Source: Streptomyces prunicolor NBRC 13075 (lineage in GTDB: Bacteria > Actinomycetota > Actinomycetes > Streptomycetales > Streptomycetaceae). Taken from it: DNA of 64,000 nt. Position 1 is the first letter of the stretch, and the number at the start of each line of letters is the position of its first letter. Positions 25,761 to 33,796 of this stretch are shown here, one piece after another. Below the pieces are notes generated by a model. That model was not told where the DNA came from. It saw only the letters and a program-made list of their open reading frames with translations, and did not search any database. A program made the translations under genes and the position numbers. Location of the stretch: NCBI RefSeq assembly GCF_000367365.1, contig NZ_BARF01000054.1:62001-126000 (forward strand), given 5' to 3'.

Positions 25761-26840
25761 CTACGGGTTGATGCGGTCTGCCACGAGTACCGGCCGTTCC
25801 GGCAGCGACACCTTTACAGCGACTCCGGCGCCCAGGGTGGTGGCCTCGTGCGTGGGCAGGTCGGCCTTGACCTCGGTGCCGTCGCCGAGCAGCACGCTGA
25901 CGCGGACGACCGCGCCGAGGAACGCGGTGCCGACGACACGCGCGTCACCGGCCTCGTCGGCGTGCACGTCGATCGCCTCGGGCCGTACCAGCACGTCGAC
26001 TTCGGGTCCTGCCGGTGCCTCGCCGTCGACGGGCAGCCGCTGGCCGAGCACCTCCACGACCCCGTCCGAGAGCTGCCCCGGGAGGCGGCTCATCGTGCCG
26101 ACGAACTCGGCGACGAACGCGGTCGTGGGCCGGCCGTACAACTCGGCCGGTGCGGCGCACTGTTCGAGCTTTCCGGCGCGCATCACGGCGACCCGGTCGG
26201 CTATGGACAGCGCCTCTTCCTGATCGTGCGTCACGAAGAGAGTGGTGATGCCGAGTTCCTGCTGGAGGCGGCGGATCTCCTCGCGCAGGGACAGCCGCAC
26301 CTTGGCGTCGAGCGCCGAGAGCGGTTCGTCGAGGAGCAGGACGCGCGGCTGGAGGGCGAGCGCACGGGCCAGGGCGATGCGCTGCTGCTGACCGCCGGAG
26401 AGCTGGTGCGGGAAGCTCTCGCCCTTGTCGCCGAGCCCGACAAGGTGGAGCAACTCGTTGGCGCGAAAACGTCGTTCGGCCTTGTTCACCTTGCGCATGC
26501 GCAGGCCGAAGGCGACGTTGTCGAGCGCGTTGAGATGCGGGAAGAGGCTGTACGACTGGAAGACCATCCCGGCGTCGCGGCGATGGGCGGGGACCTGGGT
26601 GACATCCTTGCCGTCCACCAACACCTCGCCGGAGGTGGGGTGTTCGAAGCCGGCGAGCATGCGCAGGGCGGTTGTCTTGCCGCAGCCGGAGGGGCCGAGC
26701 AGGGCCAGGAACTCGCCGGGCTGGACGGTCAGGTCGAGTCCGTCGAGGGCGACCGTGGGGCCGAACTCCCGGCGCAGGCCCCGGAATTCGACGGTCGCGG
26801 CGTTGTCCGTCGTTGTCTTCTCAAGCGTGGTGGCGGTCAT
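25761..26840 (-). CDS. ABC importer ATP-binding protein (PotA/PhnT type)
   Basis: A 359-residue nucleotide-binding subunit. Walker A GPSGCGKTTALRML, the Q-loop in MVFQSYSLFPHL, signature LSGGQQQRIALARAL, Walker B RVLLLDEPLSALD and H-loop LFVTHDQEEAL are all intact. The last 110 residues form a TOBE-type regulatory domain (VDVLVRPEAIDV; VVRVSVLLGDGTEVKADLP). It energises the two permeases upstream, which end only three bases before its start. The family imports polyamines, Fe3+ or 2-aminoethylphosphonate. Confidence 0.92.
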   Translation of the reverse strand: MTATTLEKTTTDNAATVEFRGLRREFGPTVALDGLDLTVQPGEFLALLGPSGCGKTTALRMLAGFEHPTSGEVLVDGKDVTQVPAHRRDAGMVFQSYSLFPHLNALDNVAFGLRMRKVNKAERRFRANELLHLVGLGDKGESFPHQLSGGQQQRIALARALALQPRVLLLDEPLSALDAKVRLSLREEIRRLQQELGITTLFVTHDQEEALSIADRVAVMRAGKLEQCAAPAELYGRPTTAFVAEFVGTMSRLPGQLSDGVVEVLGQRLPVDGEAPAGPEVDVLVRPEAIDVHADEAGDARVVGTAFLGAVVRVSVLLGDGTEVKADLPTHEATTLGAGVAVKVSLPERPVLVADRINP

Positions 26841-26843
26841 GGT

Positions 26844-27662
26844 TCATCCCCGGGACGAAGCGGTTTTGTCACGTCCGCCGACACCGGCGAGCGTGAGGAG
26901 GAGTGCCCAGGTGACGACCAGGCTGAGCACGGAGACGGCGACGGAGAGCTGGGCGTTGGACCCGCCGACGCTGTAGATCCACACGGCGAAGGGCTGGAAG
27001 CCCAGGAGTTGGGCCACGGTGAACTCGCCGAGCACCAGCGCCAGCGTGAGGAAGGACGCGTTGAGCAACGCCCCGCGCAGATTGGGCAGTACGGTCCGCA
27101 CCAGCGCCTGCGGCCAGTTCGCGCCGCAGCTGCGGGCGGCCTCGACGAGGGTCTTCACGTCGATGGCACGCAGCCCGGAGTCCAGCGCCCGGTACACGAA
27201 CGGCAGCGCCATCACCACGTAGGCGAGGACGAGGATGAACGGGAAGCTCGGGTTCTGGATGGCGACGAACGTCTGGAACAGCGGGGTGCGGGACAGGTAG
27301 TCGGGGCCCCACTTGAGGACGGTGGCGATACCGGCGACGAACGCGATCGGCGGCACCACCAGCGGCAGCGAGCAGATCACCTCGACGACCGGACGCAGGC
27401 GGGGCGCGCCGAGCCGTAGCGCGACCATGGCGGGCACCATCAGGAGCAGCACTACGGCGATGGTGGCGGCGGCGAGTTCCAGCGAGAGCACCAGGCTGGA
27501 GGTGAAGCCGTCGGCGGAGACGATCTGGGTGTACGCGTCGAAGGTGACGCCCTCCCCCGGCACGTCGACCGTGAAGACCACGGACGCGGCGAGCGGGACC
27601 AGGAAGTACAGGGCGGCGAGGCCGAGGACGACCCACCGCCAGAGGTTCAGGCGTCCAGCCAT
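26844..27662 (-). CDS. ABC importer permease 2 (PhnV-like)
   Basis: A 272-residue inner-membrane subunit with six hydrophobic segments. The EAA coupling loop is EAARSCGANWPQALVRTVLP (about residues 174-193). The start ATG at 27662 lies inside the preceding permease gene, giving a 16-base overlap, so translation is coupled. With the other permease it forms the membrane channel. Confidence 0.9.
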   Translation of the reverse strand: MAGRLNLWRWVVLGLAALYFLVPLAASVVFTVDVPGEGVTFDAYTQIVSADGFTSSLVLSLELAAATIAVVLLLMVPAMVALRLGAPRLRPVVEVICSLPLVVPPIAFVAGIATVLKWGPDYLSRTPLFQTFVAIQNPSFPFILVLAYVVMALPFVYRALDSGLRAIDVKTLVEAARSCGANWPQALVRTVLPNLRGALLNASFLTLALVLGEFTVAQLLGFQPFAVWIYSVGGSNAQLSVAVSVLSLVVTWALLLTLAGVGGRDKTASSRG

Positions 27663-28546
27663 CGCGCGCTCCGTCGTTGCAGGGGCAGGTACACGGCCAT
27701 GACCAGGCCCGCGACCAGGACCATGTCGAGGCTCATCGCCAGCGCCACGTTCTCCTGGCCGACCAGCACGTTGCCGGAGATGGCGTCGGCGATCTGCAGG
27801 GTGATCAGCGGGATCGAACTGCCCACCATGGCCGCGGCGGTGGCGTACGCGGCGAACGCGCTGCCGAAGAGGAGGACGAATCCGCCGAGCAGGGAGGGCG
27901 CGAGGACCGGCAGGGCGACGTGGCGCCAGTACTGCACGCCGGTGGCGCCGTTGTTCTGGGCGGCCTCGCGCCACTGGGTACGCAGGCCCTCCAGGGCCGG
28001 GGTGATGGTGAGGACCATCAGCGGGATGAGGAAGTACAGGTAGACGAGGACCAGGCCCCAGAAGCTGTAGAGGTCCCAGCCCTTGTCCTTCAGGCCCAAG
28101 TGGGTCGTCAGGACACCGGCGTTGCCCAGCGTGGCGACGAACGCGAAGGCCAGCGGGACACCGCCGAAGTTGGCGAGGACGCCGGACGCGGTGAGGACGG
28201 CCTCGCGCAGCGCGCGGAAGCGGGAGGTGACGACGACCTGCGCGAGCGGCAGCCCGAGCAGGGTGCCGAGGGCGCCCGCGAGCGCGGACAGCTTGACGCT
28301 GCCGATCAGCGCGGTGAGGTAGGCGCCCTTGAGTGATTCGGTGAGGTTGGCGGTGCTGTACGAAGTGGCGCCCGTCGTCTGGTTCTTGACGGTGAAGGCG
28401 CCGTTCAGCATCGCGACGGCGGGCACCCCGAAGGCGACCGCGACGAACACGAGCAGCGGGACCACGGCGATCCAGCTGGGGACGCGGCGCCGCCGCTTCG
28501 AGGAAGCGGCGGCGACCACATCGGCCCGCGTGAGCGTGGCCGTCAT
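27647..28546 (-). CDS. ABC importer permease 1 (PhnU-like)
   Basis: A 299-residue permease. After a short basic leader (KRRRRVPSW) come six membrane helices; the EAA loop is EAAQNNGATGVQYWRHVALP (about residues 202-221). Its ATG overlaps the binding-protein stop by ATGA (28543-28546). The sequence resembles permeases annotated as 2-aminoethylphosphonate type in actinomycetes, but the solute is not proved. Confidence 0.9.
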   Translation of the reverse strand: MTATLTRADVVAAASSKRRRRVPSWIAVVPLLVFVAVAFGVPAVAMLNGAFTVKNQTTGATSYSTANLTESLKGAYLTALIGSVKLSALAGALGTLLGLPLAQVVVTSRFRALREAVLTASGVLANFGGVPLAFAFVATLGNAGVLTTHLGLKDKGWDLYSFWGLVLVYLYFLIPLMVLTITPALEGLRTQWREAAQNNGATGVQYWRHVALPVLAPSLLGGFVLLFGSAFAAYATAAAMVGSSIPLITLQIADAISGNVLVGQENVALAMSLDMVLVAGLVMAVYLPLQRRSARWLDA

Positions 28547-29694
28547 CCGGAGACGGCCTTCGCCCAGCCCTGCGCGATGACCGTCTTGGCCTTGCTCTGC
28601 TGGGCCTCGGTCGGGAAGGACGGCGCGCCGGTGACCTGCGGGAGCTTGGCGGCGGCGGTCTTGTCGAGCGTGCCGGCCGACTCCATGGAGGTCATCAGCG
28701 CCGGACGCGCGTACCCCTTGAGCCACAGGTTCTGGCCCTCGGTGCTGTACAGGTACTCCTGCCACAGGCGGGCGGCCGCCGGGTGCGGGGCGTCCTTGTT
28801 GATGGCCTGCGAGTAGTACTGCGCGTACTGGCCGTCGCTCGGGATGGAGACCTTCCAGTCGACGCCCTTGGACTTGAACTCGTCGGCGTAACCGGCGTTC
28901 AGGTAGTCCCAGTCGATGGAGATGGGCGTCTCGCCCTTCTCGACGGTGGCCGGGGTGGACTCGACGGGCGTGTAGTTGCCGTTCTTCTTCAGCTTGGCGA
29001 AGAAGTCCAGGCCGGGCTGGATGTCGTCGAAGGAGCCCTTGTTGGCGAGCGCCGCCGCGTACACGCCACCGAAGGCCGAACCCGACTTGGTGGGGTTGCC
29101 GTTGAGCGCGACCTGCCCCTTGTACTGCGGCTTCAGCAGATCCGCGAAGGTGGTCGGACAGGTCTTCACGCGCTTCGCGTCGCAGCCGATGGAGATGTAG
29201 CCGCCGTAGTCGTTGAACCACTGCCCCTTCGGGTCCTTCTGGCCCGCGGGGATCTGGTCGAAGGAGGCGACCTTGTACGGCGCGAGCAGGCCCTGCTGGG
29301 CGGCGCTCAGCGCGAAGGAGGAGCCGAGGTCAAGGACGTCGGGCGCACGGTCCTGGCCCTTGCGGGAGGTTACGGCGTTGATCTCGTCCTGGCTGGAGCC
29401 GTCCGGGTTCTCGTCCGTGATCTTGATGCCGTACTTCTTGGTGAAGCCGTCGATGAGGGCGCCGTAGTTGGCCCAGTCGCGGGGCAGCGCGATGGTGTGC
29501 AGCGTGCCCTCCTTCTTGGCCGCCTTCACCAGGGCGTCCATGCCCCCGAAGTCGGCGACGGAGGTGGCGGTGGCGGCGTTCTTGCCGTCGGCGGTGGTCG
29601 ACGAGTTGGTGGGAGCGGCGCCACAGGCGCTGAGGGCAAGCGCGGCGACGACGGCGAGGGATCCACCCAGGACGGCGTTTCTCGGCGGGGACAC
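28543..29694 (-). CDS. ABC importer substrate-binding lipoprotein
   Basis: A 383-residue extracytoplasmic binding protein. The signal peptide ends in the lipobox LALSAC (residues 24-29), so the mature protein is lipid-anchored at the Cys. The body has the two-lobed family-1/6 pattern (GGMDALVKAAKKEGTLHTIA; FTKKYGIKITDENPDGSSQD; ISIDWDYLNAGY) seen in phosphonate, iron and putrescine-like binders. The second of two nearby GTG codons (29694) is chosen: GGAGAG lies nine bases before it but only three before the first (29700). It is the first gene of the operon. Confidence 0.88.
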   Translation of the reverse strand: MSPPRNAVLGGSLAVVAALALSACGAAPTNSSTTADGKNAATATSVADFGGMDALVKAAKKEGTLHTIALPRDWANYGALIDGFTKKYGIKITDENPDGSSQDEINAVTSRKGQDRAPDVLDLGSSFALSAAQQGLLAPYKVASFDQIPAGQKDPKGQWFNDYGGYISIGCDAKRVKTCPTTFADLLKPQYKGQVALNGNPTKSGSAFGGVYAAALANKGSFDDIQPGLDFFAKLKKNGNYTPVESTPATVEKGETPISIDWDYLNAGYADEFKSKGVDWKVSIPSDGQYAQYYSQAINKDAPHPAAARLWQEYLYSTEGQNLWLKGYARPALMTSMESAGTLDKTAAAKLPQVTGAPSFPTEAQQSKAKTVIAQGWAKAVSG

Positions 29695-29742
29695 GGTCAC
29701 GGTCTCTCCAGGGGTGCGCACGACGGTTTGAGCAGAGCGGAG

Positions 29743-29760
29743 AACTTGTCTGAACAAGTT
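29743..29760. promoter_or_regulatory. Palindrome between importer operon and GntR gene
   Basis: AACTTGT-CTGA-ACAAGTT, perfect 7-base arms, lies 49 bases upstream of the binding-protein start and 153 bases before the GntR start. Its GT...AC core geometry fits HutC-type GntR operators. Confidence 0.6.
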
Positions 29761-29912
29761 GGCCTCAGTACGCCCGCCGATGGTGTCCTGTTCGTAAACA
29801 TTGGCGAAACCGTGACCCCTTATTCACTGCACACTCCTGGCTGACACGGATCACCAAGGGAACTCGACTACGCTGCTCACGCTGTGCACAGTGGCCAATT
29901 CGGAGGGGAAGC

Positions 29913-30653
29913 ATGACGGCGCGACACGAGGAGATCGCCGACGAGCTGCGCCAGGCCATCGACCGCGAGGAGTACACAGTCGGCAGCCGGCTGCCCGCGG
30001 AGACGGACCTCGCGGCGCAGTACGGCGTCTCACGCGGCACGGTCCGCCAGGCCGTCGCGGCCCTCACCGCCGAGGGGCTGATCGGCTCCCGCCAGGGCGC
30101 CCGCCGGGTGGTGCTGACCAGCCGCCGCAGCCAGAGCTTCGCGGAACTGCGCAGCTTCGCCGAGTGGGCCCGCGCGATGGAACGCGAGGCGACCGGACAC
30201 GTGGTCACGCAGGAGTACCGCCCGGCCACCGCCGAGGACGCCGTACGCCTCCAACTCACCACGGGGACCTCCGTGTTGCACGTCCTGCGGGTGCGCGGTC
30301 TGGACGGCGAGCCGGTCCTCCTGGAGCGGACGGTGTACGCCGACTGGATCTCCCCCGCCGTCGAGGCGATCGAGCCGGAGTGCCCGTCGGTCACTCAACG
30401 CCTGTACGACGACACGGGGTTGGTCTTCGCCTACGGCGAGCACGTCATCGACGCGGTCGCCGCGGGCGCGCAGGACGCGGAGCTGCTGGGCATCCGGCGG
30501 ACCAGTCCGCTGCTGCGGGTGCGCCGGGTGACAACGACCCGCGAGGGACGGCCGGTTGAGTGGTCGGACGACCGCTATCGCTCGGACGCGGTGAGCTTCA
30601 GCGTGCACAACTCGATAGGGAACAACGCGCTGGCGCGGAAGACGGCGGAGTGA
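29913..30653 (+). CDS. GntR-family regulator, HutC subfamily
   Basis: A 246-residue protein. The N-terminal winged helix (YTVGSRLPAETDLAAQYGVS, then RGTVRQAVAALTAEGLI) spans residues 1-70. The UTRA effector domain (about 90-235) includes VLHVLRVRGLDGEPVLLERT and VEWSDDRYRSDAVSF. HutC/PhnF relatives sense small metabolites and repress linked transport genes. It is divergent from the importer operon and follows a GGAGGGGAA site. The effector is presumably the imported, phosphorus-containing solute (inference). Confidence 0.9.
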   Translation: MTARHEEIADELRQAIDREEYTVGSRLPAETDLAAQYGVSRGTVRQAVAALTAEGLIGSRQGARRVVLTSRRSQSFAELRSFAEWARAMEREATGHVVTQEYRPATAEDAVRLQLTTGTSVLHVLRVRGLDGEPVLLERTVYADWISPAVEAIEPECPSVTQRLYDDTGLVFAYGEHVIDAVAAGAQDAELLGIRRTSPLLRVRRVTTTREGRPVEWSDDRYRSDAVSFSVHNSIGNNALARKTAE

Positions 30654-30707
30654 GAGCCTCCGGCCGCGCTGTGGGACAGTCGTAGCAAGGGGGACGGGTC
30701 CGACGTC

Positions 30708-31163
30708 ATGGAGGTCCTGATGGAGATTGCCGCGTTGCCCCGTGTCGGCGAACAGACCACGGTCGTCGCGGCGGAGCCCGACGCCGTGTGGCGCGGCCTG
30801 AGCCAGGTGATGGGCCACTCCTCCGCGCGGGCGACCCTGTACGCACACCTGGTCCGCGCCGCCGACCGCGAGACCTCTGGGCCCCGGCCCCTCGCCGAGG
30901 GTTCGACGTTCGCCGGTTTCCACGTGACCTCGGCGGTCCCGGGGCGCGAGCTGGTCGTCGAAGGCAGCCACCGCTTCTCGTCGTACGCCCTGATCTTCCA
31001 CGTCGAGCCGACCGGCCCGGGGCGCTCGCTGCTGTGGGCCGAGACCCGGGCCGCCTTCCCCGGCCTGGCCGGGGGCCTCTACCGGCGGCTCGTCATCTCC
31101 AGCGGCGGGCACGTGATCGCCGTACGCCGGCTGCTGTCGGCGGTCCGCCGCCGGTCCGAGTAG
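30708..31163 (+). CDS. SRPBCC-type hypothetical protein
   Basis: A 151-residue protein with an apparent helix-grip fold: VVAAEPDAVWRGLSQVM, FHVTSAVPGRELVVEGSHRF and a C-terminal helix. Members bind hydrophobic ligands or are uncharacterised. Two ATGs are possible (30708 and 30720); a GGAGGT just before 30720 could serve the second, but the spacing is short. It lies 54 bases behind the GntR gene in the same direction. Confidence 0.7.
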   Translation: MEVLMEIAALPRVGEQTTVVAAEPDAVWRGLSQVMGHSSARATLYAHLVRAADRETSGPRPLAEGSTFAGFHVTSAVPGRELVVEGSHRFSSYALIFHVEPTGPGRSLLWAETRAAFPGLAGGLYRRLVISSGGHVIAVRRLLSAVRRRSE

Positions 31164-31173
31164 CCCCCGCGGC

Positions 31174-31626
31174 TCAGGTCGGCGAGCCCGACGAGAAACG
31201 CCGGAGCAGCGGCGACAGCACCAGCACGGACTTGGTCCGCTCCACGAACGGCTCCCCCGCGATGCGCTCCAGGACCCGCTCGAAGTGGCGCATGTCGGCG
31301 GCGAAGACCTGGACGACCGCGTCCGCGTCGCCGGTGACCGTCGACGCGGCCACGACCTCCTGGTAACGCTCCAGGCCGCGCCGGATGGTGTCCGGGGAGG
31401 TGTTGTGGCGGCAGTAGATCTCGACGAACCCCTCGGTCTCCCAGCCGAGCGCCGACGGGTCCACCCGTACGGTGAAGCCGGTGATGGCGCCGGTGGCCCG
31501 CAGCCGGTCCACGCGCCGTTTCACGGCGGGCGCGGACAGGCCGACGAGCTGCCCGATGTCCGCGAAGGAGCGGCGGGCGTCCTCGGCGAGGGCGTGCACG
31601 ATGCGTTCGTCGAGTTCGTTCAGCAC
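31174..31626 (-). CDS. Lrp/AsnC-family regulator
   Basis: A 150-residue feast/famine regulator. The N-terminal HTH (LDERIVHALAEDARRSFADI, then GLSAPAVKRRVDRL) spans residues 4-50. The RAM/ACT-like effector domain (VEIYCRHNTSPDTIRRGLER; VTGDADAVVQVFAADMRHFE) follows. It starts at a GTG ten bases behind the amino-acid permease stop, so the two are almost certainly co-transcribed. The phased GTTGCG arrays upstream of the permease and of davA are candidate binding sites, implying autoregulation and control of lysine use. Confidence 0.92.
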   Translation of the reverse strand: MLNELDERIVHALAEDARRSFADIGQLVGLSAPAVKRRVDRLRATGAITGFTVRVDPSALGWETEGFVEIYCRHNTSPDTIRRGLERYQEVVAASTVTGDADAVVQVFAADMRHFERVLERIAGEPFVERTKSVLVLSPLLRRFSSGSPT

Positions 31627-31636
31627 GGGGGATCGA

Positions 31637-33115
31637 TCACTTCTCGGGTGGTGCGGTGGGTGCCAGTCGGGAGCGGCGGTGGCCGTATACGAAGTAGAAC
31701 ACGAGCCCGACGGCCATCCAGATTCCGAAGACCACCCAGGTGACGGCCGAGAGGCTGCCCATCATCCACACGCACAGCGCGAAGCCGACGGCGGGCAGCA
31801 CCGGCGACAGCGGTACGCGGAAGGTGCGGGACATGTCCGGGCGGGTCCGGCGCAGCACCACGACGGCGATGTTGACCAGCGCGAAGGCGAAGAGCGTGCC
31901 GATGCTGGTCGCGTCCGCGAGCTGCCCGAGCGGGATGGCGGCCGCGAGGACTCCGCAGAACAGAGACACGATGACGGTGTTGGCGCGCGGCGCTCCCGTC
32001 TTCGGGTGGACCTTGCCGAACACCTTGGGGACCAGCCCGTCCCGGGACATCGCGAAGAGGATGCGGGTCTGGCCGTAGAGCACGGTCAGGACGACGCTCG
32101 CGATGGCGATGACCGCGCAGCCGGCGAGGAGGGTGCCCCAGAAGGACTGGCCGGTCACGTCGCGCATGATCTGGGCGAGGGCGGCCTCGGAGTCGTTGAA
32201 GCGGCGCCAGGGCTTCGCGCCGACGGCGACGGCCGCGACGAGGACGTACAGCGCGGTCACGATGACGAGCGAGAGCATGATCGCGCGGGGCAGGTCGCGC
32301 TGGGCGTTCTTCGCCTCCTCGCCTGCCGTGGAGGCGGCGTCGAAGCCGATGTACGAGAAGAAGAGCGTGGCACCGGCCGCGCTGACGCCGGCCATGCCGA
32401 GCGGCATGAAGTGGTCGTAGTTGCCGGACTTGAAGCCCTGGATGCCGATCGCGCAGAACAGCACCAGCGCGGCGATCTTCACGCACACCATGACCGTGTT
32501 GGCCCGCGCGGACTCCCTGGCGCCGCCGAGCAGGAACGCCATCGCGAGGAGTACGACGATCAGCGCCGGGAGGTTGAAGATGCCGCCGTCGCCGGGCGGG
32601 GCGGACAGGGCGTCCGGGATGGTGACGCCGATGGTCCCGTCGAGCAGTTCGTTGAGGTACTCGCCCCAGCCGACGGCGACGGCGGCGACCGAGACGCCGT
32701 ACTCCAGGACCAGACACCAGCCGCAGATCCAGGCGATCAGCTCGCCCATGGTGGCGTAGGCGTACGAGTACGAGGAACCGGCTACCGGGATGGTGCCCGC
32801 GAGTTCCGCGTAGGAGAGGGCCGAGAAGAGGGCGGTGAGGCCGGCGATCACGAAGGAGAGGGTGACGGCGGGGCCGGCCTTGGGGACGGCTTCGCCGAGG
32901 ACGACGAAGATGCCGGTGCCGAGGGTGGCGCCGATGCTGATCATCGTCAGCTGCCAGAGCCCGAGCGAGCGGCGGAGTGAGCCGCCCTCGCCCTGGCCGC
33001 CCTCGGCGACCAGGAGTTCCACGGGTTTGCGGCGCATCAGACGCGCGCCGAGCCCCGGGGACGGTGGGGCGGCGGCCTGGCCTCGGTGGTGCTGGGGTGC
33101 GCCTTGGTCGAGCAC
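31637..33115 (-). CDS. APC-superfamily amino-acid permease (CAT/YfnA type)
   Basis: A 492-residue transporter with about twelve to thirteen membrane helices after a 45-residue hydrophilic leader. The first helix carries the substrate-site motif SIGATLGTGIFVVLGEAVPK; GSSYSYAYATMGELIAW and FFSYIGFDAASTAGEEAKN are typical of cationic amino-acid permeases. Lysine or arginine uptake is the natural guess given the coupled Lrp gene and the motif shared with davA, but specificity is not proved. The start is the GTG at 33115. Confidence 0.9.
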   Translation of the reverse strand: MLDQGAPQHHRGQAAAPPSPGLGARLMRRKPVELLVAEGGQGEGGSLRRSLGLWQLTMISIGATLGTGIFVVLGEAVPKAGPAVTLSFVIAGLTALFSALSYAELAGTIPVAGSSYSYAYATMGELIAWICGWCLVLEYGVSVAAVAVGWGEYLNELLDGTIGVTIPDALSAPPGDGGIFNLPALIVVLLAMAFLLGGARESARANTVMVCVKIAALVLFCAIGIQGFKSGNYDHFMPLGMAGVSAAGATLFFSYIGFDAASTAGEEAKNAQRDLPRAIMLSLVIVTALYVLVAAVAVGAKPWRRFNDSEAALAQIMRDVTGQSFWGTLLAGCAVIAIASVVLTVLYGQTRILFAMSRDGLVPKVFGKVHPKTGAPRANTVIVSLFCGVLAAAIPLGQLADATSIGTLFAFALVNIAVVVLRRTRPDMSRTFRVPLSPVLPAVGFALCVWMMGSLSAVTWVVFGIWMAVGLVFYFVYGHRRSRLAPTAPPEK

Positions 33116-33253
33116 GCGGGGGCTCCTTGTCGCTGCCGGTCGTGGCGGCAGGGACGGGCGGCACGGAGGGGGCCGCCGAGCGGGTGTCCTGCCGCGCGCT
33201 GGGTACAGCGCTTGACCCTACGAGGCCGCGCGTCCTGGTCGTAATGCGGCAAC

Positions 33254-33337
33254 CTTGCGCGTCTTCGCAAGATCGTTGCGTTCGTGGGACGCGGGTGTTG
33301 ATTCGTTGCGCGGTGGGGGTGGGGCGTTGCGCAACGC
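33254..33337. promoter_or_regulatory. Array of TTGCG half-sites upstream of the permease-lrp operon
   Basis: TTGCG occurs at 33255, 33276, 33306 and 33327 (spacing 21, 30, 21). The first forms the inverted repeat CTTGCG-CGTCTT-CGCAAG (33254-33271) and the last the perfect palindrome GCGTTGCGCAACGC (33324-33337). The array lies 139-222 bases upstream of the permease start, in the gap before the HTH gene stop. No gene is present in 33116-33364. Confidence 0.65.
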
Positions 33338-33364
33338 CTGACACGGCCCTCGTCAGGGTCTGGT

Positions 33365-33760
33365 TCAGCCCTCGTCCGGCTCCCCCGCGAGGGCCCGCGC
33401 CGCGGCCAGGTCCTCCTCGTCGAACCCGATCCGCCCGGGCTGCCCGAACACCTCCGCCTGCGCGTCGATCCATCGCGTGTGCGCCTCCCACGCGGCCTGC
33501 TTGCTCATGCCGAGCGCGGCCCCGATCTGCGTCCAGGAGGCACCGGCCTCGCGGGCCGCGCGGACGGTGAGCTGACGGCCGTAGGCGGCCTTGCGGGCGA
33601 CGACTTCGCTCAGGGCGAGCAGTTCCAGCGTCTCGGTGCGGTCGAGCGCCTCGGCGTCGCTGCCGAAGCCGGCGAGGGACTCGCGGGTGCGGAGGTCGTC
33701 GAGGCGGGCGACGGCGGTGAGGAGGGTGTGCTCGGGTTCGATGCTCTGGGGTGTGGTCAT
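33365..33760 (-). CDS. Small HTH DNA-binding protein
   Basis: A 131-residue protein with a helix-turn-helix at about residues 73-95 (EAGASWTQIGAALGMSKQAA). The N-terminal half is helical and acidic. The HTH resembles that of the protein at 50893-51462 (SWDAVGSALGVTKQAVHRR), so the two may be distant relatives. It is the second gene behind a GNAT acetyltransferase, 15 bases away, and a nested palindrome overlaps the junction. I do not know a named family. Confidence 0.7.
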   Translation of the reverse strand: MTTPQSIEPEHTLLTAVARLDDLRTRESLAGFGSDAEALDRTETLELLALSEVVARKAAYGRQLTVRAAREAGASWTQIGAALGMSKQAAWEAHTRWIDAQAEVFGQPGRIGFDEEDLAAARALAGEPDEG

Positions 33761-33772
33761 GGCTTCAGCGTT

Positions 33773-33796
33773 ACGTCAAGTCCGCTTGACGTCAAG
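33773..33796. promoter_or_regulatory. Nested palindromes before the small HTH gene
   Basis: ACGTCAAG-TCCG-CTTGACGT (33773-33792) is a perfect 8-base-arm palindrome. CTTGACGTCAAG (33785-33796), sharing its right arm, is another. They lie 13-36 bases upstream of the HTH start, inside the last codons of the GNAT gene, and fit an autoregulatory operator. Confidence 0.6.

Noticed and set aside
31472..32980. Plus-strand frame of 502 residues opposite the amino-acid permease
   Set aside because: It is an Asp/Glu/Gly/His-rich shadow of membrane-helix codons with no domain.
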